The translations under genes and the position numbers were made by a program. 64,000 bases of DNA from Neoaquamicrobium sediminum (lineage in GTDB: Bacteria; Pseudomonadota; Alphaproteobacteria; Rhizobiales; Rhizobiaceae): contig NZ_JABETK010000002.1 of the NCBI RefSeq assembly GCF_013240295.1, positions 186,001 through 250,000 on the forward strand, in the 5' to 3' direction. Below the pieces are notes generated by a model. It did not search any database. It was not told where the DNA came from and saw only the letters and a list, made by a program, of their open reading frames with translations. Numbering within the stretch: the stretch's first letter is position 1; each line of letters opens with the position of its first letter. Of this stretch, positions 28,270 through 38,881 are shown in pieces.

Positions 28270-29532
28270 ATGGGCAACACCGGCGTCATCGACCACTTCC
28301 TCGAGGTCTTCACTCGCTACATCGACAGCGGGTTCGGCCTGCTTAGCGGAGAGGTCGCCTTCATCGCCACGACCCTGATCGTCATCGACGTGACGCTCGC
28401 GGCACTGTTCTGGAGCTGGGGCGCCGACGACGACATCATGGCGCGGCTGGTGAAGAAAACGCTCTTCGTCGGCGTCTTCGCCTACATCATCGGCAACTGG
28501 AACAACCTCGCACGTATCGTCTTCGAGAGCTTCGCCGGTCTCGGGCTGAAGGCGAGTGGCACCGGATTTTCAACTGCGGACCTCATGCGCCCGGGAAGAG
28601 TCGCGCAGACCGGCCTAGACGCCGGTCGACCATTGCTCGACTCCATCTCCAGCCTGATGGGCTACTGGTCGTTCTTCGAGAACTTCATCCAGATTGCCTG
28701 CATGTTTCTTGCCTGGGCGCTGGTCCTGCTCGCCTTCTTCATTCTCGCCATCCAGCTGTTCGTCACCCTCATTGAATTCAAGCTGACGACGCTCGCCGGC
28801 TTCGTCCTGATCCCGTTCGGCCTGTTCGGCAAATCCGCGTTTATGGCCGAGCGCGTGCTCGGCAACGTCATCTCCTCCGGCATCAAGGTTCTGGTCCTCG
28901 CTGTCATCATCGGCATCGGGTCAACGCTCTTCTCAGAGTTCACTTCCGGTTTTGGCGGGCAGAATCCGTCGATCGACGAAGCCATGGCGATCGTGCTGGC
29001 CGCGTTGTCACTTCTCGGCCTCGGCATTTTTGGTCCCGGAATCGCCACCGGGCTCGTTTCTGGCGGCCCGCAGCTCAGTGCAGGCGCGGCGATAGGAACC
29101 GGCCTCGCAGCGGGCGGCGTGGTCGCTCTTGGCGCCGGCGCCGTCGGTGCAGCAGCCTCCGGCGGCGCGGCCTTGGCAGGCGGTGCGGCAGCCGCAGCTC
29201 GTGGTGGCGCCGCCATCGCGGGTGGAGCGTCCACAGCCTACAGCCTTGGCGCAGCCGGACAGTCCGGCGCGGCCGGGGTGGCCTCCGGCCTCGGAGGCGT
29301 TGCGCGTGCAGGCGGCAGCGCGGCTGTCTCACCTCTGCGCCGTGCCGCATCGCGCGCTGCCGACACAATGAGGTCAAGCTTCAACGCAGGCGGCAAAGCG
29401 GCGTTCGAAGCGACAGGCGGAACATCCACCATGGGCTCAATAGGGGTGATGCCGCCAGCGATGGCGCGGCGCCTGCGAGCGCTGGCGGGCCGCCGGCTTG
29501 GGCGCAGAGAATGCGCCGGTCCCAGCAAATGA
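28270..29532 (+). CDS. trbL: TrbL, polytopic channel protein (VirB6-like), 3' end frameshifted
   Basis: This multi-pass inner-membrane protein matches TrbL: DHFLEVFTRYIDSGFGLLSG at the start, then hydrophobic helices such as IACMFLAWALVLLAFFILAI and VLVLAVIIGIGSTLF, and a long Ala/Gly-rich tail. Near 29441 the frame is lost within a GGGG run. With one more G the tail reads GGDAASDGAAPASAGGPPAW and ends NLTQGDR at 29622-29624, overlapping the trbF ATG. Natural length is about 450 residues. Confidence 0.9.
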   Translation: MGNTGVIDHFLEVFTRYIDSGFGLLSGEVAFIATTLIVIDVTLAALFWSWGADDDIMARLVKKTLFVGVFAYIIGNWNNLARIVFESFAGLGLKASGTGFSTADLMRPGRVAQTGLDAGRPLLDSISSLMGYWSFFENFIQIACMFLAWALVLLAFFILAIQLFVTLIEFKLTTLAGFVLIPFGLFGKSAFMAERVLGNVISSGIKVLVLAVIIGIGSTLFSEFTSGFGGQNPSIDEAMAIVLAALSLLGLGIFGPGIATGLVSGGPQLSAGAAIGTGLAAGGVVALGAGAVGAAASGGAALAGGAAAAARGGAAIAGGASTAYSLGAAGQSGAAGVASGLGGVARAGGSAAVSPLRRAASRAADTMRSSFNAGGKAAFEATGGTSTMGSIGVMPPAMARRLRALAGRRLGRRECAGPSK

Positions 29533-29623
29533 CTCACGCCGCCCAGGCCACGGCTCATGCCGTCCGCTCTGGCGACGCCCATGGCGGCGGTTCCTCGGTA
29601 AATCTGACTCAAGGCGACCGCTA

Positions 29624-30303
29624 ATGTTCAAACGACCATCCACTCACTACGGCAAGGCACCCGAGCCGGAGACGCCGTATCAACGTGCTGCCCAAGTCTG
29701 GGACGATCGGATCGGGGCCTCCAGGATCCAGGCGAAAAACTGGCGGCTGATGGCTTTCGGCTCGCTGATCCTTACGGCGGGGTTCGCCACCGCCCTCGTC
29801 GTGCAATCAGCTCGCGGGACCGTCGTGCCGTGGGTCGTGCAGGTCGATCGACTGGGTCAGTCCCAGGCGGTCGCACCCGCCGAGGCCGACTTCCGGCCCA
29901 CCGATCCACAAATCGCCTTTCATCTCGCGCGCTTCATCGAACAGGTTCGCAGCATCCCGGCGGACGCGATCATCGTGCGTCAGAACTGGCTACGGGCGTA
30001 CGACTTCACAACTGATCGCGGCGCCATGGCGCTCAACGACTATGCTCGCTCGAACGACCCGTTCACGCGGGTCGGCCGACAGCAGGTTGCTGTCGATGTC
30101 TCAAGCGTCATCCGCGCCTCGCCCGACAGCTTCCGCGTCGCCTGGGTCGAGCGCCGCTATGAGAACGGCCAGCTCGCCGAGACCACGCGCTGGACCGCGA
30201 TCCTGACGATCGTCGTGCAGGTCCCCCGCAACGCCGATCGGCTGAGGGCAAATCCGCTCGGCATCTATGTCAACGCCATCAATTGGTCACGGGAGCTTGG
30301 GCA

Positions 30304-30307
<4 letters not shown>
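29624..30307 (+). CDS. trbF: TrbF, transfer channel protein (VirB8-like)
   Basis: The 227-residue protein is a VirB8-type bitopic inner-membrane component. It has a cytoplasmic start (STHYGKAPEPETPYQRAAQV), one membrane helix (LMAFGSLILTAGFATALVVQ), and a periplasmic domain with VPWVVQVDRLGQSQAVAPAE and the C-terminal LRANPLGIYVNAINWSREL. The start overlaps the repaired trbL stop by one base and the stop overlaps trbG by 4 nt, which supports both assignments. Confidence 0.93.
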
Positions 30308-31349
<1,042 letters not shown>

Positions 31350-31353
<4 letters not shown>

Positions 31354-32570
31354 GCGCGAACTCGCCCACAAATGAGGAAGTGCCAGACGATGATGCACAG
31401 CCCCTGACCGGCGAGCCGGTCGGGCCCGCGCCGATGCGTCTGCGCGCCGAACCGCCCCGCGTCACTCGACTATCGCGCAAGGTCCTCGCCGGCCTTGGTC
31501 TTGTCGCCAGCGTCGGCCTTGGTGGTGCACTGCTCTACGCGCTCCAGACGCGCGACGCCGGTCGGCCCAACGACGAACTCTATTCGACCGAGAATCGCTC
31601 GACGGCTGAGGGCTTGGCCGGCCTGCCGCGAGATTACAGTGGCGTGCCCCAACTCGGTCCGCCCCTTCCCGGTGACCTCGGCCGACCGATCCTCAGCACC
31701 CAGGATCGCGGACAGCCGGTGCCCGCTCCCGTTATCGCCACACCCAACCCCGGTATCAGCGCGGAAGAGCAGCGCCGCCTTCAGGAGATCGAGACCGCGC
31801 GGACCAGCCGCCTCTTCTCCGGATCGGACAGCCGGGGCGCTCCCGCTGCAGCGGGAGCTGCCCCAGCACTCCCGCACGCTCCGGATTTGGCGAGCCTCGG
31901 CCTCGCACCTCCGCCGGCCACACCCTCCGCGCAGGAGCGTCAGAACGCTTTCCTGAACGCAGCGACCGATCGACGGACGGTGTCGCCCGATCGCGTCGTT
32001 GCTCCAGCGTCGCCAAATGTACTTCAGGCCGGCGCAGTTATCGCGGCAGCTCTTATAACCGGCATCCGATCCGACCTCCCGGGCCAGATCACCGCTCAGG
32101 TGACCGAAAACATCTACGACAGCCCGACAGGGCGCATTCTGCTCGTGCCACAAGGCACGCGCATTATCGGCCAGTACGATAACAATGTGCAATTCGGTCA
32201 AAGCCGCGTCCTGCTAGTCTGGAATCGACTGATCTTCCCAAATGGCCGTTCGATAGTGCTCGAGCGCCAGCCCGGCGCAGACGTCGAAGGCTATGCCGGC
32301 CTGCAGGATGGCGTCGATTACCACTGGTGGGATCTTGCCAAGGCCGCCGGTCTGTCGACTCTTCTCGGAGTCGGCGCCGAGCTCGCCGCCGACAATGACG
32401 ACCGTCTCATCCAGGCGATCCGGAATGGCGGTCAAGACACGATCAACGATGCCGGTCAGCAGATCGTCAGACGGCAGCTCAACGTGGCTCCAACATTGAC
32501 GATCCGGCCGGGATTTCCTGTCCGTGTCGTCGTGACCCGTGATCTCGTTCTCGAACCTTATGGGGGCTGA
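31350..32570 (+). CDS. trbI: TrbI, transfer core complex protein (VirB10-like)
   Basis: The 406-residue protein spans the envelope. It has an N-terminal cytoplasmic part, one membrane helix (VLAGLGLVASVGLGGALLYA), a Pro-rich periplasmic linker, and the VirB10 beta-barrel domain: AGAVIAAALITGIRSDLPGQ, RILLVPQGTRIIGQYDNNVQ, and LTIRPGFPVRVVVTRDLVLE at the end. It starts with GTG 31350, overlapping the trbG stop. Confidence 0.94.
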
Positions 32571-32809
32571 TGATGTCGAAGCTCAAGCTAGGTCCCATCG
32601 CCGACGAGAAGCCGATCAAGGTTCAGGTGGAGCTGCCGGCGGCTCTCCACCAAGACCTTTCCGACTACGCGGATTTGTTAGGGCGCGAACAAGGTATGCC
32701 TGCTGTCGAGCCCGCGCGGTTGATCGTACCGATGTTGCAGCGGTTCATCGCAACCGATCGAGGGTTCTCGAAGGCTAGGCGTACGAAGACCCAGAACGCC
32801 TCCGATTAG
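32570..32809 (+). CDS. DUF2274 family protein
   Basis: The 79-residue protein matches DUF2274 (KLKLGPIADEKPIKVQVELP, AALHQDLSDYADLL), which looks like a ribbon-helix-helix-type domain. It is regularly the last gene after trbI on this type of element. It overlaps trbI by one base. ATG 32573 is an equally possible start. It marks the right end of the transfer backbone; cargo begins next. Confidence 0.88.
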   Translation: MMSKLKLGPIADEKPIKVQVELPAALHQDLSDYADLLGREQGMPAVEPARLIVPMLQRFIATDRGFSKARRTKTQNASD

Positions 32810-33708
32810 CTGGCGCTGCTCCGCGTGAAGGCTGGCAGGACATCGAAGCACTTCAGCAGCAGCGGCAGAGCCGGATTGTCGTTATCGCTCGACGAAATCA
32901 TAGCCGCCGTCGGCGCCCGCGCGGGTGTGAGCGGAACCAATGCAATATCAGGCCGATGCACGACGCTCGTTATCGTCAGCCCGAAGCCTTGCTCGACCAT
33001 GGTCAGAAGTGTTTCCCTGCTGACCTGCTGGATAGACAGTTGGATCGCCTCTTCGGCAGCGCCCAGCATCCGCCGGAGAATAGCTGCGAGTTCGCGCCCG
33101 GCACCATCGGAGCGGACAAGAAAGACTTCGTCGCAAACGTCCTCCCAGGCGAGCCGCGGTCGCGACGCGAGTTGGTGTATGGGTGATAGGGCAACGAAGA
33201 GGTCGGGTTCGCACAACCGTCGAATCTGAAACGGAGGGCCCTTCGTTGCGGCCAGGCTGATCGCCGCGTCTAGCAGCCCGCGCTCCACGCCGAGGGTGTT
33301 CTGCTCTGACGTGCCTTCTTCGAGCTTCACCTCGATCGTCGGGTGTCGCTGTCTAAAGGTCGCCAAGAGGTCGATTATGGGACATGCCGGAAACGCCTCG
33401 AGCATCCCGAACCTGACTAGTCCAGTCGTAAGTTTACGGACCGATCGCATCTCAGTGGCGGCCTCGCGAAGATACCTCGCCCCGACCGCAGCTTGCTGCA
33501 GAAATCGCTCTCCTTCCGGCGTCAATCCAGCGCCCGATCGCGTGCGCTTGAACAGGGAAACGCCAAGCTGCCGTTCGAGCATCTGAACGCGGCGGCTGAC
33601 CGTTGATTGCGATATCGAAAGGCGATCCGCCGCCCTGCGGAAACTACCCGCTTCGGCGACATGGATAGCATACTTAAGGTATCGAAGATCGAGCGTCAGA
33701 TCAGGCAT
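32806..33708 (-). CDS. LysR-family regulator
   Basis: The 300-residue protein has an N-terminal winged helix-turn-helix (LDLRYLKYAIHVAEAGSFRR, then AADRLSISQSTVSRRVQMLE). A LysR effector domain follows (GLVRFGMLEAFPACPIIDLL, VFLVRSDGAGRELAAILRRM). ATG 33708 is chosen because upstream in-frame residues are not conserved. It converges on DUF2274 with a 4-nt overlap and diverges from the first marR gene. Tn4371-type elements often carry a LysR gene near the transfer region, but here it could equally belong to the cargo. Confidence 0.85.
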   Translation of the reverse strand: MPDLTLDLRYLKYAIHVAEAGSFRRAADRLSISQSTVSRRVQMLERQLGVSLFKRTRSGAGLTPEGERFLQQAAVGARYLREAATEMRSVRKLTTGLVRFGMLEAFPACPIIDLLATFRQRHPTIEVKLEEGTSEQNTLGVERGLLDAAISLAATKGPPFQIRRLCEPDLFVALSPIHQLASRPRLAWEDVCDEVFLVRSDGAGRELAAILRRMLGAAEEAIQLSIQQVSRETLLTMVEQGFGLTITSVVHRPDIALVPLTPARAPTAAMISSSDNDNPALPLLLKCFDVLPAFTRSSAS

Positions 33709-33857
33709 GACGCGCATTCCCGGTTCCCGGCTTCCGTTCGCACGAGCAGCGCGCGATGCTCCAAAGCCTTTGCTGGAGGCCCCGCTTTTCGATCTCAGAT
33801 GGGGAATCCAAGCCGAGCCCATCAGTGAGCATGACCATCTCCGAATCCGTGATAGAT

Positions 33858-33909
33858 GTATGCGCCGGTCATACATATTCGAGCGCTTGATGTCTATGCG
33901 TGACGCATA
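33858..33909. promoter_or_regulatory. Operator region of marR1: TATGCG-TGA-CGCATA plus GTATG-N7-CATAC
   Basis: The perfect palindrome TATGCG-TGA-CGCATA (33895-33909) runs into TATATT, a likely -10 box, 13 bases before the first marR start. A second repeat, GTATG-N7-CATAC (33858-33874), lies just upstream and fits a LysR-type T-N11-A site. The first motif recurs in front of the other marR genes and several cargo operons. Confidence 0.7.
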
Positions 33910-33921
33910 TATTCTTTCCGG

Positions 33922-34455
33922 ATGGAGCCCGAGGCCGCCAAATATCATTTTGGTGCACTTGCGCTCGCGGTAGCTGACAGCATCGCGAGCGCATCAGCCT
34001 CGCTTTCGCCGAGCGGCCCCGCGGCTGCATTGATGGTCTTCCTTAGCTTCGAGCCGGGATTACCTATCAGTGTCCTTGCGAGCCGGATCCGGCTTTCGCA
34101 TGCGGGAACGGTCCGATTGATCGATAGGCTCGAATCCGATCACCTGGTGGAAAGGCGGCGACACACGGCGGACAAGAGGGCGCGCTTTATCCACTTGACC
34201 AATGCAGGTGTGAAAATGACCGGCGCTCTGCTCAGAGCGCGCGAACAAGTGATTGCAGCGTGTGTCTCGCCGCTGTCGCCGGCTGACCTGAACAAACTAG
34301 GCCGATTGTCCGAGCGGCTCCTTATCGCAAACGGTTACGAGAAATCTGGTGTCGAAACTATGTGGCCCGTGGTTGGCTACCGGGGACAGACACCGGCTGA
34401 AAATGCATCTCAGCCCGCCCGCCAGCTGCGCCGGCGCCCTTCGCACAAGGGCTGA
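33922..34455 (+). CDS. MarR-family regulator 1
   Basis: The 177-residue protein has a MarR winged helix: LPISVLASRIRLSHAGTVRL, then IDRLESDHLVERRRHTADKR. It is a paralogue of the MarR genes at 38882 and 42079 and shares their SHA-G/A-xVR recognition helix, which fits use of a common operator. Unlike them it lacks the C-terminal Cys cluster. Binding to the palindrome just upstream would make it autoregulated. A YeeE/YedE-like gene follows after 18 bases. Confidence 0.88.
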   Translation: MEPEAAKYHFGALALAVADSIASASASLSPSGPAAALMVFLSFEPGLPISVLASRIRLSHAGTVRLIDRLESDHLVERRRHTADKRARFIHLTNAGVKMTGALLRAREQVIAACVSPLSPADLNKLGRLSERLLIANGYEKSGVETMWPVVGYRGQTPAENASQPARQLRRRPSHKG

Positions 34456-35124
34456 CGAGAAACCGAGGCAGGCTTGATATCTTTGGCATCGATCGCGTTC
34501 GACTTTCTCATATGCATACTGGCCTTCTGGTTCGGGTATTCTGCGAACCGAGGCGGCACGTGCTTGGTCGTAGCGGCTCATGAGTTGCAGCAACGGCGCC
34601 GACCAAGAATGTTCGTCGGATTTGTTGCGGCGTCTGCGGCTGCTGGCCTTATTGCGATACCGCTCGCTTGGTCGGGGACGCTGAACGCGACCCTCCCACT
34701 CTCGACGAGCGTCAACGGCCTCCTCATCATCGGCGCCATCGCCTTCGGCCTCGGCGCGCTCATAAATGACACCTGCCTGCTAGGTTCACTGGCACGGTTA
34801 GGGGATGGAGAGATGCGGTTGCTTGCCCTTCCTGCCGGACTGGCAATCGGCATCTTGGCCGCTGATTTCGGCCGGTTTGGCGCCGTCGCGACATGGCCAA
34901 GTTTCATCGCTAGGCCGAGTGTCCCTGGGGCCGCGACGCTTCTTGCCTTAGCCGTCGTGCTCGCGCTGGCGGTGATCTTCGTATCGCGGAAGACCCCACC
35001 GCGAAGAAGGCAGAGCTGGGCATTTGGCGCTTCAATGATCGGCCTCGGTATCACTGGTGGGCTTCTCTACGCGCTTTCGCCAGCATGGACATTCGCTGAC
35101 CTTATCCAACGCGGCCTTCCTCTT

Positions 35125-35132
35125 CGAATGTC
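35125..35132. repeat. Target-site duplication, left copy (CGAATGTC)
   Basis: This 8-bp sequence is repeated exactly at 37558-37565 on the other side of the IS66 element; 8 bp is the usual duplication for this family. Confidence 0.95.
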
Positions 35133-35145
35133 GTAAGCGCTGTCT

Positions 35146-36684
35146 TCAGCCCACGTGAGGGCGCGGCAGGAGCTCTTCGATCCGGGATGCCGGGTGGCCA
35201 TTGGCGAGGCTGGTGAGCGTCGCGGTCAGCCATGCGTGCGGGTTGATGCCGGTGAGCTTGCAGTTCTCGATGAGTGTGGCGATCACCGCCCAGTTGTCGC
35301 CGCCCTCGTCGGAGCCAGCAAACAGGGCGTTCTTGCGATTGAGGGCAAGCGGGCGGATGGCGCGCTCGACGGCGTTGTTGTCGAGATCGATGCGGCCATC
35401 GTCGAGGAAGCGGATGAGGCCTTCCCAACGCGGAAGCGTGTAGCGGATCGCCTCGCCAAGGCGGCTCTTGGCGCTGACCTGCCGACCGCGTGCTTCGAGG
35501 AACCTGTAGAGGTCGTCGATGATCGGGCGGCTGCGCTGGTCACGGATGTCGCGACGTTCGTCAGCAGGTAGCCCGCGGATCTCATCTTCGATGGCGTAGA
35601 GCGAGGCAACGCGCCGCAGCACGTCGGCTGCCACGGGCGAGCTCTCGGCCAACTCGTAAAACTTGCGGCGCACGTGCGCCCAGCAGAATGCGAGCCGGAT
35701 CTGCTGATGACGCCGGGCAAGCGCTGCATAGGCGCCATAGCCGTCGACCTGCAGGATGCCCGCAAAGCCCTGGAGATGCGCCTCAGGTCGCTCGGTCTTG
35801 CGATCGGCAGCGTAGACATAGGCGACCATCGGCGGGTCACTGCCGCCCCATGGCCGATCGTCGCAGGCATAGGCCCAGATCTGACCGGTCTTGGTCCGCT
35901 TGCGCCCGGGATCGAGCACAGGCGCGGTGGTCTCGTCGGCGAACAGCCGCTCGGATCGTCGCAATCGCTCAAGGATGTGATCGCGAATGGGCCGAAGATA
36001 CCATGCTGTCCTGCCGACCCAGTCTGCAAGGGTGGAACGATCCAGCTGGATGCCTTGCCGGGCATAGATCTGCGCCTGCCGGTAGAGCGGGAGGTGATCG
36101 GCATACTTGGATACCAGCACCTGCGCGATCAGCGCTTCGGTGGGGATGCCACCTTCGACGATCCGTGCCGGCGCCGGAGCTTGAACAACCGCGCTCTCAC
36201 ACGAACGGCAGCCATAGCGCGGACGGCGGGTGACCAGCACGCGGAAGGTGGTGGGGACGACATCAAGGCGTTCGGCCACATCCTCGCCGATCTGGTGGAG
36301 CGCGCCGCCGCAGCAGGGACAAGCCTTCTGCTCGACATCCACGACCTGCTCGATCCGCTCAAGATGGGCGGGCAGCGATCCGCGGTTGGACTTGCGCGGG
36401 CGCTCGCCCTTGGCCTTGGGCACCGCGGCATCAGTTGCGGCGTGCACGCTGCCGAGCGCGGTCTCGATATCCTCCAGCGCAAGCTCGAACTGATCGGGAT
36501 CAAGCTGCTCGGACTTGCGGCCAAACCGGTGCCGCTGGAAGGCCTCGAGGATCGCCTGCAGCCGCTCGATCCGGGCATCGGCCTTGCTCTTGGCATCGGT
36601 GAGATCGGTCAGTGTGCGGGCCTGTTCGAGGACGAGCGCGCGCAGCGCGTCAACATCATCGGGAAGGTCCGCCTCGAGGAGCAT
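35146..36684 (-). CDS. tnpC: IS66 transposase TnpC
   Basis: The 512-residue DDE transposase starts with a coiled coil (LRALVLEQARTLTDLTDAKS). An IS66 zinc finger follows (KACPCCGGALHQIGEDVAER), then the catalytic core with LQVDGYGAYAALARR-like text and FCWAHVRRKFYELAE. It ends in the family C-terminal region (DLDNNAVERAIRPLALNRKN). The length is typical and the frame is intact. Confidence 0.96.
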   Translation of the reverse strand: MLLEADLPDDVDALRALVLEQARTLTDLTDAKSKADARIERLQAILEAFQRHRFGRKSEQLDPDQFELALEDIETALGSVHAATDAAVPKAKGERPRKSNRGSLPAHLERIEQVVDVEQKACPCCGGALHQIGEDVAERLDVVPTTFRVLVTRRPRYGCRSCESAVVQAPAPARIVEGGIPTEALIAQVLVSKYADHLPLYRQAQIYARQGIQLDRSTLADWVGRTAWYLRPIRDHILERLRRSERLFADETTAPVLDPGRKRTKTGQIWAYACDDRPWGGSDPPMVAYVYAADRKTERPEAHLQGFAGILQVDGYGAYAALARRHQQIRLAFCWAHVRRKFYELAESSPVAADVLRRVASLYAIEDEIRGLPADERRDIRDQRSRPIIDDLYRFLEARGRQVSAKSRLGEAIRYTLPRWEGLIRFLDDGRIDLDNNAVERAIRPLALNRKNALFAGSDEGGDNWAVIATLIENCKLTGINPHAWLTATLTSLANGHPASRIEELLPRPHVG

Positions 36685-36715
36685 GAACCAGTTGAATCAG
36701 TCTGCGCGCACTCCG

Positions 36716-37072
36716 TCAAGCAGCAATCTGGGGCGCGATCGGACGGCGTCCGCCATGCACGCGGCGCCAGTCCAGACCCTCCAGCAAAGCGCCCAGTTGG
36801 GCAGCGGTCAGCCGCATCACGCCCTCCTGAATCCGGGGCCAATGGAAGGTGCCTTGCTCCAGTCGCTTGGCCATCAGGCACAGGCCCGTTCCGTCCCACC
36901 AGATGAGCTTGATCCTATCGGCACGCTTGGCGCGAAACACATAGATCACGCCGGAATAGGGCTTGCCGCCATACTCGGCCGCCACCAGTGCGGCGAGCGA
37001 GTCCGCTCCCTTCCTGAAATCCACGGGCTTCGTCGCCACCATCACCTTCGTGCCGGGCGCTGGACCGATCAT
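36716..37072 (-). CDS. tnpB: IS66 accessory protein TnpB
   Basis: The 118-residue protein matches IS66 Orf2: VMVATKPVDFRKGADSLAAL, GVIYVFRAKRADRIKLIWWD, and GTGLCLMAKRLEQGTFHWP. It is required for IS66 movement together with TnpA and TnpC. It overlaps tnpA by 4 nt. Confidence 0.96.
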   Translation of the reverse strand: MIGPAPGTKVMVATKPVDFRKGADSLAALVAAEYGGKPYSGVIYVFRAKRADRIKLIWWDGTGLCLMAKRLEQGTFHWPRIQEGVMRLTAAQLGALLEGLDWRRVHGGRRPIAPQIAA

Positions 37073-37494
37073 CGCTGCACCTGCAAAGCCTTCAGCACGG
37101 CAGTTGCCAGATCGGGCTTTGCTGCGCGTCCGATCCGAACCACTGCACCCGCTACCTCAACTTCGATGGCGACATCATCCGAGAGGGGCTTAGGGCAGTC
37201 CGCAACCACCGGGATGAAAGCAGGTCCGGTCTCCTGTTCAACTGGCCGGCTCGCTTCAAGCGCATACCGCAGCTCGCGCCGCCACGTGTAGAGCAGTGAT
37301 GTCCGGATATCGTGCTCCCGGGCGAAGGCTGCGACGTTGCCGCAGCGCTCCATCTGCGCAACCATCGCCAGCTTCTGCTCAAGCGTCCAGGTCCGCCGGC
37401 GGCCAGCCATAGCCCGCAGCACCTCGGCGCGCCCAGTAGGCTCCAGACCCACTCCAGACCTGGTGTCCAGTCCGCTCGTAAGGATGACATGTTC
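37069..37494 (-). CDS. tnpA: IS66 accessory protein TnpA
   Basis: The protein of about 141 residues has an IS3/IS911-type helix-turn-helix (RRRTWTLEQKLAMVAQMERC, AAFAREHDIRTSLLYTWRRE) and the IS66 TnpA tail (EVAGAVVRIGRAAKPDLATA). ATG 37494 is preferred over an upstream start at 37518, since the extra residues are not conserved. Confidence 0.93.
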   Translation of the reverse strand, partial: EHVILTSGLDTRSGVGLEPTGRAEVLRAMAGRRRTWTLEQKLAMVAQMERCGNVAAFAREHDIRTSLLYTWRRELRYALEASRPVEQETGPAFIPVVADCPKPLSDDVAIEVEVAGAVVRIGRAAKPDLATAVLKALQVQR

Positions 37495-37557
37495 CATGAC
37501 CCCAAGCGTCTGAACCAATCACCCGTCAGCGCAAGGTGGGATCCGGACAGCGCTTAC

Positions 37558-37565
37558 CGAATGTC
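37558..37565. repeat. Target-site duplication, right copy (CGAATGTC)
   Basis: This is an exact copy of 35125-35132, directly next to the IS66 right end. Confidence 0.95.
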
Positions 37566-37863
37566 GCCAACAGGCGAGGTCGCACTGGTTGCGGTCATTG
37601 CCTCAGTTGCGGGAGCCATCACGGCATCCGTGCGCCAGGGTCGCTTGCGTTTCCAGCGGCCGACGGCCGCCGGCATCCTGCGGTCGATCGCCGGCGGCGC
37701 GTTGATGGGAATAGGCATCGGCCTGATACCCGGTGGCAACGACGCTTTAATCCTTGCCGCAATGCCTACGCTTTCTCCGGGCGGCATAGTCGCCTACCTC
37801 GTGATGACGACCACGATCGTTTTCGGATTCGAAGCGCGTGACAGACTGGCCAGGAACGGCGCG

Positions 37864-38343
37864 TCAGGCCAGGGGAAAAAGTAGACGGTCCGGCGTCGTT
37901 CGTGACACCTTTGAGTACCGGCTCCGCAGGTCGTACGCCTTTCGTGGACCAATGACCCTGATAACTGTCTCGAAAGATCCTGCGTCGAGAATTCGGTAAA
38001 AAGCGTGATAGGCGTCGTCACCGCAGAAGTGGGTGTCTGTTGCCTCGTACCCCCAATTCTTGCGCGAGAATGCAAGGTTGAGAAACAGCTTCCCGGTGTT
38101 CGGTCCGTCTGCGAACTGAACGTCTACTCGGTGGCCGACCGCGCAGTACCGATATTGCCGAGACGCTGAGAGTTCGCGGCCATCCCGAAGCCGAAGTATC
38201 CCGCTTTCTCGATAGGTGAGCGCGGATTCACCTGTCGAAGCGAAATCCGCGTCGCCAATCAGTTGTTCGCCCGTCGGATCGACGTTGCGACGAAGCGCCC
38301 ACTCTCCACGGAGCGTGTCCAAGACCATCGTGCCTATGTTCAC
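37864..38343 (-). CDS. DUF6314 family protein
   Basis: The 159-residue protein matches DUF6314: a core with RNVDPTGEQLIGDADFASTG, ALTYRESGILRLRDGRELSA and RQYRYCAVGHRVDVQFADGP, and a final YSKVSRTTPDRLLFPL. The fold is probably a small beta barrel; no activity is known to me. It overlaps the DUF417 gene by 4 nt, so it belongs to the marR2 operon. Its 3' end overlaps the convergent transporter gene by 21 nt. Confidence 0.82.
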   Translation of the reverse strand: MNIGTMVLDTLRGEWALRRNVDPTGEQLIGDADFASTGESALTYRESGILRLRDGRELSASRQYRYCAVGHRVDVQFADGPNTGKLFLNLAFSRKNWGYEATDTHFCGDDAYHAFYRILDAGSFETVIRVIGPRKAYDLRSRYSKVSRTTPDRLLFPLA

Positions 38344-38846
38344 GACCGATCGATGGTCATCGGCCCAAGGCGCTCATTTTTGGGTTGGACCGACGCAAAC
38401 AGCAGCACAAGTGATGCCGCAAGCAAAACTGCGTCCTTCAGCAAAAACTGGCCAGGAGCGGCGGATATCGCAGGAAAGCCTCCGGCAGTCGGCTCCCCGA
38501 CCCCAGGCGTCGTAAAAAAGAAGGTCAGGGTGATGAAGTAGGTCGCCGCCGACATAAGCGCGCCAAGCGCTGAGAAGGATGGGCGGAAAGCCCCTAAGGC
38601 CAGCACGACTGCGGTCGACAGCTCGATGACGCCGACAAAGTAACTTTGGCCCTGTACCCCGAACATACCCAGCCAACTCATGATCGGACTATGGCCGATG
38701 AAAGGGGCGATGCCATCGGCCTCGTAAGCCGTGAATTTCATCGCGCCGAACCAAGAGAAAACGATCACGAGCGCCCATCTCAACAGCGCCAGTTCCTTCC
38801 GACTGCGCTCGGGCACAAGCAATTCATACCGATCGAAAATACTCAT
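38340..38846 (-). CDS. DUF417 (RclC/YkgB-like) inner-membrane protein
   Basis: The 168-residue protein has four membrane helices and the DUF417 pattern: LLRWALVIVFSWFGAMKFTA, YEADGIAPFIGHSPIMSWLG, FVGVIELSTAVVLALGAFRP, and TYFITLTFFFTTPGVGEPTA. E. coli RclC, in the same family, belongs to the reactive-chlorine resistance regulon. It sits in an operon behind a MarR regulator, which supports a stress role; chlorine specifically is inference. Confidence 0.85.
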   Translation of the reverse strand: MSIFDRYELLVPERSRKELALLRWALVIVFSWFGAMKFTAYEADGIAPFIGHSPIMSWLGMFGVQGQSYFVGVIELSTAVVLALGAFRPSFSALGALMSAATYFITLTFFFTTPGVGEPTAGGFPAISAAPGQFLLKDAVLLAASLVLLFASVQPKNERLGPMTIDRS

Positions 38847-38881
38847 ATCGAACTCCTCAAAAGGGGATGATCGTCAGGGCG

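Larger units (their letters stand above)
35133..37557. mobile_element. IS66-family insertion sequence, complete
   Basis: The 2425-bp element begins GTAAGCGCTGTC and ends with its exact inverse GACAGCGCTTAC. The inner bases keep a further CCCAC match. It contains the three standard IS66 genes on the minus strand and is flanked by perfect 8-bp duplications. All three genes are open, so it appears able to move. Confidence 0.96.
34474..37884 (+). pseudogene. YeeE/YedE-like (Sulf_transp) membrane transporter, split by IS66
   Basis: The 5' part (34474-35132) and 3' part (37566-37884) join in frame across the insertion, as LPLRMS followed by PTGEVALVAVIASV. The total is 978 nt, or 325 residues, with no other defect. 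The protein has many membrane helices and the Cys motifs of the sulfur-transporter family (NRGGTCLVVAAHEL; GALINDTCLLGSLARLGDGE). Relatives import thiosulfate or related sulfur species. The gene is disrupted as sequenced, but so cleanly that insertion must be recent and precise loss would restore it. Confidence 0.85.
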
